Both the position numbers and the translations under genes were made by a program. From JAENVT01 sp031370825 (lineage in GTDB: Bacteria > Actinomycetota > Acidimicrobiia > Acidimicrobiales > Ilumatobacteraceae): a stretch of DNA of 6,862 bases. This document shows, piece by piece, positions 1-5,547 of the stretch (the stretch's first letter is position 1; every line of letters begins with the position of its first letter). Location of the stretch: NCBI GenBank assembly GCA_031370825.1, contig JANMRB010000285.1, positions 1 through 6,862 of the forward strand. Direction: 5' to 3'. A model generated the notes under the pieces. That model searched no databases, was not told where the DNA came from, and saw only the letters and a list, made by a program, of their open reading frames with translations.

Positions 1-123
1 CTGGCCGCCGGCGTGCGCGACGTCGATGCCCTCGAACGAGATGTTCGCAAGGCCGCGGGAAAGTTCGTCAACGAGCGCACCAAGCGGCGGCCGATGATCG
101 TGCCCGTCGTCATGGAGGCCTGA
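1..123 (+). CDS. rnj: Ribonuclease J, C-terminal 40 residues (5' end outside window)
   Basis: The first 40 codons are open from base 1 and end at a TGA at 121-123. The encoded tail contains FVNERTKRRPMIVPVVMEA, the hallmark C-terminus of actinobacterial RNase J: a helix followed by a basic RTKRRPMIVPVV segment that belongs to the C-terminal domain. RNase J is a cytoplasmic metallo-beta-lactamase-fold enzyme with both 5'-3' exonuclease and endonuclease activity in RNA maturation and decay. The catalytic metal-binding motifs lie upstream of this window and cannot be checked. The neighbourhood supports the call, because rnj lies near ftsK in many Actinobacteria. The next gene begins 5 bp after the stop, which suggests co-transcription. 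The identification rests on a short but distinctive tail. Confidence 0.85.
   Translation: MAAGVRDVDALERDVRKAAGKFVNERTKRRPMIVPVVMEA
114..118 (+). promoter_or_regulatory. Shine-Dalgarno GGAGG inside the end of rnj, for the lipoprotein gene
   Basis: GGAGG at 114-118 lies within the last codons of the RNase J gene, 10 bases before the GTG at 129. This supports translation of the downstream gene from GTG 129 on the rnj transcript. A second purine run (GAAGAGG, 122-128) abuts the GTG directly and is too close to act as its ribosome binding site. Confidence 0.4.
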
Positions 124-128
124 AGAGG

Positions 129-671
129 GTGGCCTCGGCCACTTGCGGGTTCGTCCTCGTCGCAGCGATCGCACTGGGCGCGTGCAGCAGCGACGGGGGA
201 TCATCCGCGGCTACACCGGCACCTCGTACCACCACGATCGGCGTGTCGACAGGCACGCTGCCACTGGTCGGCCTCGTCGACGACGCCGTGAAGGCCCTCG
301 AGGCCAAGCTCGGCGGACCGCAGCAATTCTTCGAGATCAACGCGACCGCGCACCTCATCAACATGATCGTTGCGCTGAACGACGGCAAGGTCGCCCAGCC
401 GTGGGTGTACCTGGACGGCGAGCTCTCCTCGACCGAGGGCGCGGCGGCCACCGGCTTCAGCTTCGCTGGCTCGGCTCTGGATTTCGATCCCGACAAGGTC
501 CTCAGCAAACTGCAGGCGGAGCTTGCGGAATCGAGTCCCGACCTGTTCTTCATCGAGGGAGGTGACGGCGGCACGGTCCGGTACAGCGTGGCCGTCACAT
601 CCAAACAAGGGGGCCAGCTAGTGGTCGTTGTTGGGCCCGACGGCACTGTCCAATCCGTGACCCCCAATTGA
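129..671 (+). CDS. Putative secreted lipoprotein of unknown function
   Basis: This encodes 180 residues from GTG 129. A hydrophobic stretch at residues 7-17 ends in a lipobox, L16-G17-A18-C19, followed by a Ser/Gly/Ala-rich linker. This predicts signal peptidase II cleavage before Cys19 and anchoring to the outer face of the membrane. The mature part (about residues 35-180) looks like one small soluble alpha/beta domain, with an amphipathic helix near VDDAVKALEAKLGG and terminal beta strands around GGQLVVVVGPDGTV. I recognise no catalytic motif or named family. The start is uncertain. From GTG 129 the signal peptide has no positive charge before the hydrophobic core. The only in-frame upstream alternative is CTG 120, which would add Lys-Arg. 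The gene is tightly packed between rnj and ftsK, probably as part of their transcript. The lipobox is clear, and the function is unknown. Confidence 0.75.
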   Translation: MASATCGFVLVAAIALGACSSDGGSSAATPAPRTTTIGVSTGTLPLVGLVDDAVKALEAKLGGPQQFFEINATAHLINMIVALNDGKVAQPWVYLDGELSSTEGAAATGFSFAGSALDFDPDKVLSKLQAELAESSPDLFFIEGGDGGTVRYSVAVTSKQGGQLVVVVGPDGTVQSVTPN

Positions 672-717
672 CAGTGCCCCGTATAGGTAACACCCCCTTG
701 GTACCGTTGGAACCTCT

Positions 718-3078
718 ATGACGACGTGGGGTCAACCCAAGAAGCGGTCGAAGACAACGACCACTGCCAAACGCACGCCGGCCAGGCCTGCGCCGCCGGC
801 AGCGCCCATGCCGTCGTCGCGCCGCGGCCAGGCCTCGGCCGAGCTCCGACAGGCCATCGAGGGTCGTGAGCACGAATTCACCGGCATCGGCTTCATCGCA
901 GTCGGTCTGCTGCTCGGCATGGCGATCTACGTGAATCTCGCCGGGCCCCTCGGCCGCGGGGTCGAGACTGTGGTGGGCTGGCTCACCGGGCTCGGACGGT
1001 TTGTCGTTCCCATCGCCCTCATTGCGATCGGGGTAGCCCTGGTCGGTAAAGGGCAGAGCATGCGCCGTTTCAAGCTGGCAATCGGCTGGGGTCTGCTGAG
1101 CCTGTCGTTGCTCGGCCTGCTGCACGTGGTGCGCGGCCCCGACAAGATCATGGCCGACTTCGACACCCTCGGTAAGGCGGGCGGCTGGATCGGAGCGCTC
1201 ATCGGAGAGCCGCTGCGCAGCCTCATCGCCTCCGGTGGCGCAATCGTGGTGCTCGTCGCAGCGTTCGTCGGCGGAGCATTGGTGCTGACGGGCGTCTCGG
1301 TGCGAACGATGTTGACGCACACGAGCAAGGGAGTCGGTGCGGTTGCCGTGCCGATCGGTCGCAGGGCCCGAACCGCATTCGGCAACATGTCGACCTTGAG
1401 GAGCGATCGTCAGGGCTCCGGCGAACTGCCGATGCCAACGCTCTACGACGCCGCGCTCGATGAGGATTGGGACGAACCCGCAAAGACCCGCAAGCCACGG
1501 GCACAGCGTCTTCTCCCTCCTCCCGGCGCGGCTGATCCTGGGCTCACGGAGCAGTCCGAGCTCGAGCTCGGGCCGGGCGCGCAGCGGGGTCAATGGGTGT
1601 TGCCGCCGGCCAACATGCTCACGCGCTCGACGCAGCAAACGATCAACAAGGCCGAGGTCGAGGCGCGCGGACGGACCCTGGTCGACGCGCTCACCTCGCA
1701 CGGCGTCGAGACGAGACTGCTGGGGCAAACCGTCGGTCCTACGGTCACGCGCTACGAACTCGAGCTCGGGTCGGGTGTCAAGGTCGCCAGGGTCACCAGC
1801 CTCAACCGCGACATCGCGTACGCGATGGCTGCCACCGACGTGCGCATCCTGGCCCCGATCCCAGGTCGAACGGCCATCGGCGTAGAGGTGCCCAACCACA
1901 GTCGCCAACTCGTCAGCCTTGGCGACATCATGGCGTCGCCGGAAGCGAAGACCGCAACCCATCCGCTCGACGTGGCCATCGGCAAAGACATCGCCGGCAG
2001 GTCTGTGTTCCTCAACCTTGCAACCACACCCCACCTGCTGATTGCCGGCACCACTGGCGCCGGCAAGTCCAGTGGGCTCAACTGCATCCTCACCTCAATC
2101 CTCATGCGCAGCACACCGGACCAGGTCCGGATGATCCTCATCGATCCCAAGCAGGTCGAGATGGGGCAGTACAACCGCCTGCCCCATCTGCTCACCCAAC
2201 CGGTGACCAACCCGAAGAAGGCCGCCAACGCGCTCGGTTGGGCAGTGAAAGAGATGGAGCGGCGTTACGACCTCCTCTTCGAGGTCGGCTTCCGCGACAT
2301 CACGGGCTACAACGCGGCATATGACCGCGGCGAGTTGAAGCCCGATCCTGGCTCGGACCGGCAGTTCGAGCGACTGCCGTACATCGTCATCATCGTCGAC
2401 GAGCTCAACGACTTGATGATGGTCGCTGCCCGAGACGTCGAAGAAAGCATCACCCGCATCGCCCAAAAAGCCCGCGCGGTCGGCGTGCATCTGATCGTGG
2501 CAACACAACGCCCGTCGGTCAACGTGATCACGGGCGTGATCAAGGCCAACATTCCAGCGAGGGCTGCGTATGCCGTCAACAGCCTGACCGACAGCCGGGT
2601 CATCCTCGATCAACCGGGCGCCGAGAAGCTGGTTGGCAAGGGTGACATGTTGTTGCTGCCCGGGAACTCCAACGTCTCGCAACGCATCCAGGGCTCGTTC
2701 GTCAGCGAGGACGAAGTGCGCAAGGTCACCGCCCACTGGCGCCGTCAGGCACCAGAGGTCGTCTACGTCAGCGGTGTCGAGGGCGATGAGGGCGAAGGTG
2801 GTGCCGGTGGGCTGTACACAGGCACCCATAGCGACGACGACGAGGACGAGACCCTGATGCGTCAGGCGATGGAGCTCGTCGTGCGCAGCCAGCTCGGATC
2901 CACCTCGATGTTGCAACGCAAGTTGAAAGTCGGGTTTGCCCGTGCCGGACGAATCATGGATCTGCTCGAGCAAAGCGGCGTCGTCGGTCCCAGCGAGGGC
3001 TCGAAGGCCCGCGCGGTGCTGATGACGGTTGAAGAGTTCGAGTTGCTGCAGCAGGCCTACCGCAACCGCGACCTGTGA
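718..3078 (+). CDS. ftsK: DNA translocase FtsK/SpoIIIE
   Basis: This is a membrane-anchored, ATP-driven double-stranded DNA pump that clears chromosomal DNA from the division septum. Of its 786 residues, about 1-50 form a basic, Pro/Ala-rich cytoplasmic tail. Four hydrophobic segments follow near 56-75, 84-109, 118-137 and 165-192. A poorly conserved linker (about 200-300) is far shorter than that of E. coli FtsK, so overall size matches SpoIIIE-type proteins. The alpha/beta motor has the canonical TRYELELGSGVKVARV stretch, Walker A GTTGAGKSS (444-452), Walker B with D561-E562 (IIIVDELNDLMM) and TQRPS (596-600). An acidic, Gly-rich hinge (686-711) leads to the gamma winged-helix domain (about 713-775). 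That domain carries Q733-R734-K735 and the GFARAGRIMDLLEQSGVVGP stretch expected for reading polar DNA motifs. The gene follows the lipoprotein by 46 bp, and its stop overlaps the next start. ATG 718 is the only start after an in-frame TAA at 688, and it lacks a strong Shine-Dalgarno. Confidence 0.97.
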   Translation: MTTWGQPKKRSKTTTTAKRTPARPAPPAAPMPSSRRGQASAELRQAIEGREHEFTGIGFIAVGLLLGMAIYVNLAGPLGRGVETVVGWLTGLGRFVVPIALIAIGVALVGKGQSMRRFKLAIGWGLLSLSLLGLLHVVRGPDKIMADFDTLGKAGGWIGALIGEPLRSLIASGGAIVVLVAAFVGGALVLTGVSVRTMLTHTSKGVGAVAVPIGRRARTAFGNMSTLRSDRQGSGELPMPTLYDAALDEDWDEPAKTRKPRAQRLLPPPGAADPGLTEQSELELGPGAQRGQWVLPPANMLTRSTQQTINKAEVEARGRTLVDALTSHGVETRLLGQTVGPTVTRYELELGSGVKVARVTSLNRDIAYAMAATDVRILAPIPGRTAIGVEVPNHSRQLVSLGDIMASPEAKTATHPLDVAIGKDIAGRSVFLNLATTPHLLIAGTTGAGKSSGLNCILTSILMRSTPDQVRMILIDPKQVEMGQYNRLPHLLTQPVTNPKKAANALGWAVKEMERRYDLLFEVGFRDITGYNAAYDRGELKPDPGSDRQFERLPYIVIIVDELNDLMMVAARDVEESITRIAQKARAVGVHLIVATQRPSVNVITGVIKANIPARAAYAVNSLTDSRVILDQPGAEKLVGKGDMLLLPGNSNVSQRIQGSFVSEDEVRKVTAHWRRQAPEVVYVSGVEGDEGEGGAGGLYTGTHSDDDEDETLMRQAMELVVRSQLGSTSMLQRKLKVGFARAGRIMDLLEQSGVVGPSEGSKARAVLMTVEEFELLQQAYRNRDL

Positions 3079-4013
3079 TGCACGAGCTCACCGAGGTCAC
3101 GTCAGGGCTGCGTTTTCCCGAGGGCCCTATCGCGATGCCCGATGGATCTGTGATCGTGGTCGAGATGTTCGGGCCGAGGCTCACGCGCGTCCAACCGGAC
3201 GGCTCGAAGGAGACCATCGCGGAGATCCCCGGCGGGCCGAATGGTGCGGCGATCGGTCCGGATGGAGCTCTCTACCTGTGCAACAACGGTGGATGCTTCA
3301 CGCCGCTGGAGCTGGGTGATCTCCTGTTTCCCGGTCGCCATGATCCGGGCAGCTACATCGGGGGTCGGATCCAGCGCGTCGATCTGACCAACGGTGAGGT
3401 CACGGATCTGTACACGGAATGCGACGGAAGGCCGCTTCGTGCGCCGAACGATCTCGTCTTCGACGCCTACGGAGGTTTCTGGTTCACCGATCACGGCATT
3501 CGCGACCTCCAGGCGAGAACCAGCGACCTGACCAGCATCTACTACGCCAAGGCGGACGGGGGCAACATCAGCGAGCAGGTTCATCCGGTCGAGGCGCCCA
3601 ACGGGATCGGGCTCTCGCCCGACGGCTCCGTGGTGTACTGGGCCGAGACCTTCACCGGTCGGGTCTTTCGCCGGTCGGTCGCCTCACCCGGCGAGTTGAT
3701 GCCCGCGGCACCGCTCGATCCATCCGTCTGTCTTTTTGGGCTACCCGGCTACCAGTTGCTCGACTCGTTGGGAGTCGACGGCGAGGGCAACGTCTGCGTC
3801 GCCACGCTCCTCAACGGCGGGATCACCGTCATCTCGGCTGACGGTTCCACGTCGAGTCACATCGCGACGGGCGACCTGATGACCACCAACATCTGCTTCG
3901 GGGATCGTGACGGTAGTGGTGAGTACCGCGACGCCTACATCACCGCGTCCGCGACCGGCACGCTGCTGCACACCCGGTGGCAGCACCGCGGACTGCGCCT
4001 CAACTACCTCTAG
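3078..4013 (+). CDS. SMP-30/gluconolactonase/LRE-family beta-propeller hydrolase
   Basis: This encodes 311 residues with no signal peptide, so it is predicted to be cytoplasmic. The chain is built of repeated propeller blades with 'PDG..Y/V' turns: FPEGPIAMPDGSVIVVE, PNGAAIGPDGALYL, APNDLVFDAYGGFWFTD, APNGIGLSPDGSVVYWAE and LGVDGEGNVCVAT. The four positions that bind the divalent metal and substrate in SMP-30 appear as E15 (FPEG), N124 (APND), N175 (APNG) and D229 (LDSLGVD). An active Ca/Zn-dependent lactonase or esterase is therefore likely. Known members open gluconolactone and other sugar lactones, but the substrate here cannot be read from sequence. ATG 3078 shares one base with the ftsK TGA (TGATG) and no Shine-Dalgarno is evident, so translation is probably coupled to ftsK. 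A GTG at 3075 would add only one residue. The pairing with ftsK has no obvious functional logic. Confidence 0.9.
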   Translation: MHELTEVTSGLRFPEGPIAMPDGSVIVVEMFGPRLTRVQPDGSKETIAEIPGGPNGAAIGPDGALYLCNNGGCFTPLELGDLLFPGRHDPGSYIGGRIQRVDLTNGEVTDLYTECDGRPLRAPNDLVFDAYGGFWFTDHGIRDLQARTSDLTSIYYAKADGGNISEQVHPVEAPNGIGLSPDGSVVYWAETFTGRVFRRSVASPGELMPAAPLDPSVCLFGLPGYQLLDSLGVDGEGNVCVATLLNGGITVISADGSTSSHIATGDLMTTNICFGDRDGSGEYRDAYITASATGTLLHTRWQHRGLRLNYL

Positions 4014-4059
4014 GTTCGACAGCAACGTGAGAGGGTGCGGTGATCGGAGACGTTCGAGG
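4014..4059. other. 46-bp convergent gap between the SMP-30 gene and vapC
   Basis: The two genes end tail to tail here. The only structure I see is a 5-bp inverted repeat, CCTCT near the end of the SMP-30 gene and AGAGG in the gap, with an 18-base loop and no T-run. I do not call it a terminator. Transcripts from either side may read into the opposing gene. Confidence 0.5.
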
Positions 4060-4455
4060 TCAGATCGCCAGGACATCGACCTGGCAGTTGATGCCGGGAG
4101 CTCGAGCCAAACGGCCGTCGGCGGTGAGGAGTGTGCATGCGAGTCCCTCGGCGAGAGCAATGTAGGTGGCGTCGTAGGCGGTCGCGTTCGCTCTCAGTTC
4201 GTATGCGCGGATCATCAAGGGGCCGGTGGGGTAGCGGTGCACGGGGAGTGCGAGCAGGTCGTCCACCGCCGAGCGAAAGCGACGGGCGGTGAGATCGCCG
4301 GCGAGCCAGCGTTTGCGCAGGACGGCAACGGTTTCGACGTCGATGAGATCGGGCGCCGACACCTGGGCCGTCGCCGCGACGCGTGCGCGGGCGGCGTCAC
4401 CGGTTGGGCCGTCGTCGCCGACGACGTTGGCCATGACCGACGCATCAATGACCAT
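4060..4455 (-). CDS. vapC: VapC-type PIN-domain ribonuclease toxin
   Basis: This is a 131-residue PIN-domain protein of typical VapC length. All four acidic residues that coordinate the catalytic Mg/Mn ions are present: D4 in the N-terminal MVIDASV, E41 in DLIDVETVAVLRKR, D95 in AYDATYIALAEG, and D113 in LLTADGRLA. The toxin is therefore predicted to be active. VapC toxins are endoribonucleases that cut tRNA or rRNA and stop translation when the cognate VapB antitoxin is lost; the target cannot be read from sequence. The ATG at 4455 overlaps the vapB TGA by one base (TGATG), so toxin translation is coupled to antitoxin translation. A TTG one codon upstream is possible but less likely. The strand is opposite to the flanking genes, consistent with a self-contained module. 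Confidence 0.93.
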   Translation of the reverse strand: MVIDASVMANVVGDDGPTGDAARARVAATAQVSAPDLIDVETVAVLRKRWLAGDLTARRFRSAVDDLLALPVHRYPTGPLMIRAYELRANATAYDATYIALAEGLACTLLTADGRLARAPGINCQVDVLAI

Positions 4456-4685
4456 CAACGCTTGTTGCGTTCGGCGTCGAGATCGCTGACGGCAGTGTCG
4501 AAACCTACGCGGCCTCCTTTGTGGCGAGAAATGCGTGCAAGGACCTCATTCATCGTTGGGGCGCTCGCGAGTCGCGTTAGCTCCGTCGCAAGGTATTGCT
4601 GCAGCGATTGACCTGCGGTTGCGGCTCGACGCTGCAGGCTGGCATGCACGTCTTCTGGCAGGTCGCGGACCAACACATTTGGCAT
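4455..4685 (-). CDS. vapB: VapB-type ribbon-helix-helix antitoxin
   Basis: This encodes 76 residues. The N-terminus MPNVLVRDLPEDVHASLQRR with AATAGQSLQQYLATEL is a standard ribbon-helix-helix DNA-binding fold of the VapB/FitA type: a beta strand (NVLVRDLP) then two helices (about residues 10-22 and 27-40). The dimer should bind its own promoter. The C-terminal half (about 45-76, ending FDTAVSDLDAERNKR) is the flexible part expected to wrap around VapC and block its active site. It lies directly upstream of vapC with a TGATG junction, antitoxin first as usual for this family. No Shine-Dalgarno precedes the ATG, and a promoter-like element ends 6 bases before it, so a leaderless or near-leaderless transcript is plausible. 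The chromosomal target site and the number of paralogous pairs in the genome are unknown. Confidence 0.92.
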   Translation of the reverse strand: MPNVLVRDLPEDVHASLQRRAATAGQSLQQYLATELTRLASAPTMNEVLARISRHKGGRVGFDTAVSDLDAERNKR

Positions 4686-4691
4686 GCTTGC

Positions 4692-4720
4692 ATTGTGCTA
4701 TCAGTTCCGTCGAAACACAA
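4692..4720 (-). promoter_or_regulatory. Candidate vapBC promoter and operator
   Basis: Read on the minus strand, TTGTGT (4720-4715) and CACAAT (4697-4692) are separated by exactly 17 bases, and CACAAT ends 6 bases before the vapB ATG. They match the -35 and -10 consensus at 3/6 and 4/6 positions. The outer TTGTG and CACAA arms are also a perfect inverted repeat, which could serve as an operator for the VapB dimer. Both matches are modest, so this is a candidate only. Confidence 0.35.
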
Positions 4721-4845
4721 CAGATTGCCGTCACGCCGATGGAGCCGACTGCGAACGCTTCCAGGAGGTTTCCAGCGGCACCGATCAGTCGAGAATCGCG
4801 GTCGGCCAGGGTTTGTCTCGCGCAACGTCGCTCACATCCATCTCG

Positions 4846-4851
4846 TACGCT
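4846..4851 (+). promoter_or_regulatory. Candidate -10 element (TACGCT) of a leaderless promoter
   Basis: TACGCT fits the actinobacterial TANNNT -10 pattern and lies exactly 7 bases before the ATG at 4859, the spacing expected if transcription starts at or next to the start codon. No -35 box is recognisable at the proper distance. The purine run GCGGGAG directly abuts the ATG, too near to work as a Shine-Dalgarno, which favours leaderless translation. Confidence 0.45.
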
Positions 4852-4858
4852 GCGGGAG

Positions 4859-5446
4859 ATGCGGGTTCCCGCCATCGTGCACCTGATCGGCTTCCCGGCG
4901 TCTGGGAAGCTCACGATCGCCCGTGCGCTCGCCGGGATCACTTCGGGCAGCGGTGACCGCTTCGTCGTATTGGACAACCATCACACCGCCAACGTGATCT
5001 TCGCCGCACTCGATCTTGATGGAGTGAAGCCCGTACCCCCGACTGTCTGGGATCGCGTCCGGGAGATCTCCGATGTGCTCCTACGAACCATCGAAGAGCT
5101 CTCGCCACCCGATTGGTCCTTCGTATTCACCAACGTTCTCACCGATGACAAGCCGAGTGAACGGGGCTTCGTGGACCGCCTCGCCAATCTGGCAAAGCGC
5201 ACCGATCGCACCTACCTTCCTGTTGTGTTGCACTGCGCGCCCGCGGCGCTCACCGCGCGCGTCACCAACTCTGACCGCCGCGACCGCTTGAAGTGGATCA
5301 ATCCATCGAGCGTCGGCGAGTTCGTCCGGACACACCGCCTGCTCGACGTCAGCGATCTCGGGCCATTGACCATCAACACTTCATCGACGGAACCCGACGA
5401 CGCAGCGCTACTGATACTCGAGCGACTCACCGATGGCAACCGCTGA
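4859..5446 (+). CDS. Small P-loop kinase-like NTPase, uncharacterised
   Basis: This encodes 195 residues resembling a small-molecule or nucleotide kinase of the P-loop superfamily. The N-terminus has the strand VHLIG followed by Walker A G11-F-P-A-S-G-K17-L-T19. The residue after the lysine is Leu rather than Ser/Thr, giving GKLT, a variant I recall from related predicted ATPases. After the second strand, FVVLD39-NHHTAN may supply the catalytic acid and substrate contacts. A third strand, WSFVFTNVL (86-94), leads into a switch-like region. An Arg/Lys-rich lid, R134 through R140, R141, R143 and K145 (near NSDRRDRLKW), should close over the phosphates. There is no transmembrane segment or partner domain. 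I chose ATG 4859 because the P-loop then falls 10 residues in and the upstream in-frame sequence looks non-coding. The substrate is unknown; a chloramphenicol phosphotransferase-like or zeta-toxin-like role is possible but not shown. Confidence 0.8.
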   Translation: MRVPAIVHLIGFPASGKLTIARALAGITSGSGDRFVVLDNHHTANVIFAALDLDGVKPVPPTVWDRVREISDVLLRTIEELSPPDWSFVFTNVLTDDKPSERGFVDRLANLAKRTDRTYLPVVLHCAPAALTARVTNSDRRDRLKWINPSSVGEFVRTHRLLDVSDLGPLTINTSSTEPDDAALLILERLTDGNR

Positions 5447-5547
5447 GGTGTCCTGAACAACTGGCCGAAGCCCGCTCGTCCGTTACTGGCACTACATGGC
5501 CGATTGCCGCTCCGGCACGCCAGCGCAGTCGTCCTACAGTGCGGCAC
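5447..5547 (+). other. Intergenic spacer between the kinase-like and ATPase genes
   Basis: No gene or strong hairpin is seen. The last 13 bases contain a promoter-like -10 element for the ATPase gene, which argues that the two genes are transcribed separately rather than as an operon. Confidence 0.5.
5535..5540 (+). promoter_or_regulatory. Candidate -10 element (TACAGT) of a leaderless promoter
   Basis: TACAGT fits TANNNT and ends exactly 7 bases before the ATG at 5548, the same geometry as the element before the kinase-like gene. There is no recognisable -35 box and no Shine-Dalgarno between it and the ATG, consistent with a leaderless mRNA. Confidence 0.45.

Larger units (their letters stand above)
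4686..4858. other. Divergent intergenic region between vapB and the kinase-like gene
   Basis: These 173 bp hold the outward-facing promoters of vapBC (left) and the kinase-like gene (right). The sequence also contains two copies of TTCCAG (4759-4764 and 4770-4775) five bases apart, and GCCGAC (4744-4749) with its complement GTCGGC (4801-4806). These may be chance. I see no convincing gene or RNA here. Confidence 0.6.

Noticed and set aside
668..673. Perfect TTGACA (-35 consensus) over the lipoprotein stop codon, ahead of ftsK
   Set aside because: No -10 element is found 16-18 bases downstream (about 690-697 is C-rich), and the nearby TATAGG at 682-687 is only 8 bases away. It is not called as a promoter.
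595..2034. Long antisense open frame (479 codons) opposite the lipoprotein and ftsK genes
   Set aside because: It mirrors well-conserved ftsK coding sequence. The translation is low-complexity Arg/His/Gly-rich with no domain, as expected from the complementary strand of GC-rich genes.
2095..2973. Antisense open frame of 292 codons opposite the FtsK motor domain
   Set aside because: It lies entirely opposite the most conserved part of ftsK and has no recognisable protein features.
4535..4858. N-terminal extension of the kinase-like protein (in-frame open from 4535)
   Set aside because: The extension would overlap vapB and its promoter, and its residues look like random translation. The P-loop protein fits a start at 4859 behind a -10 element.
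5293..5547. N-terminal extension of the ABC ATPase (in-frame open from 5293)
   Set aside because: It overlaps the end of the kinase-like gene in another frame. The fold starts naturally at MVYLLSAEL from ATG 5548.
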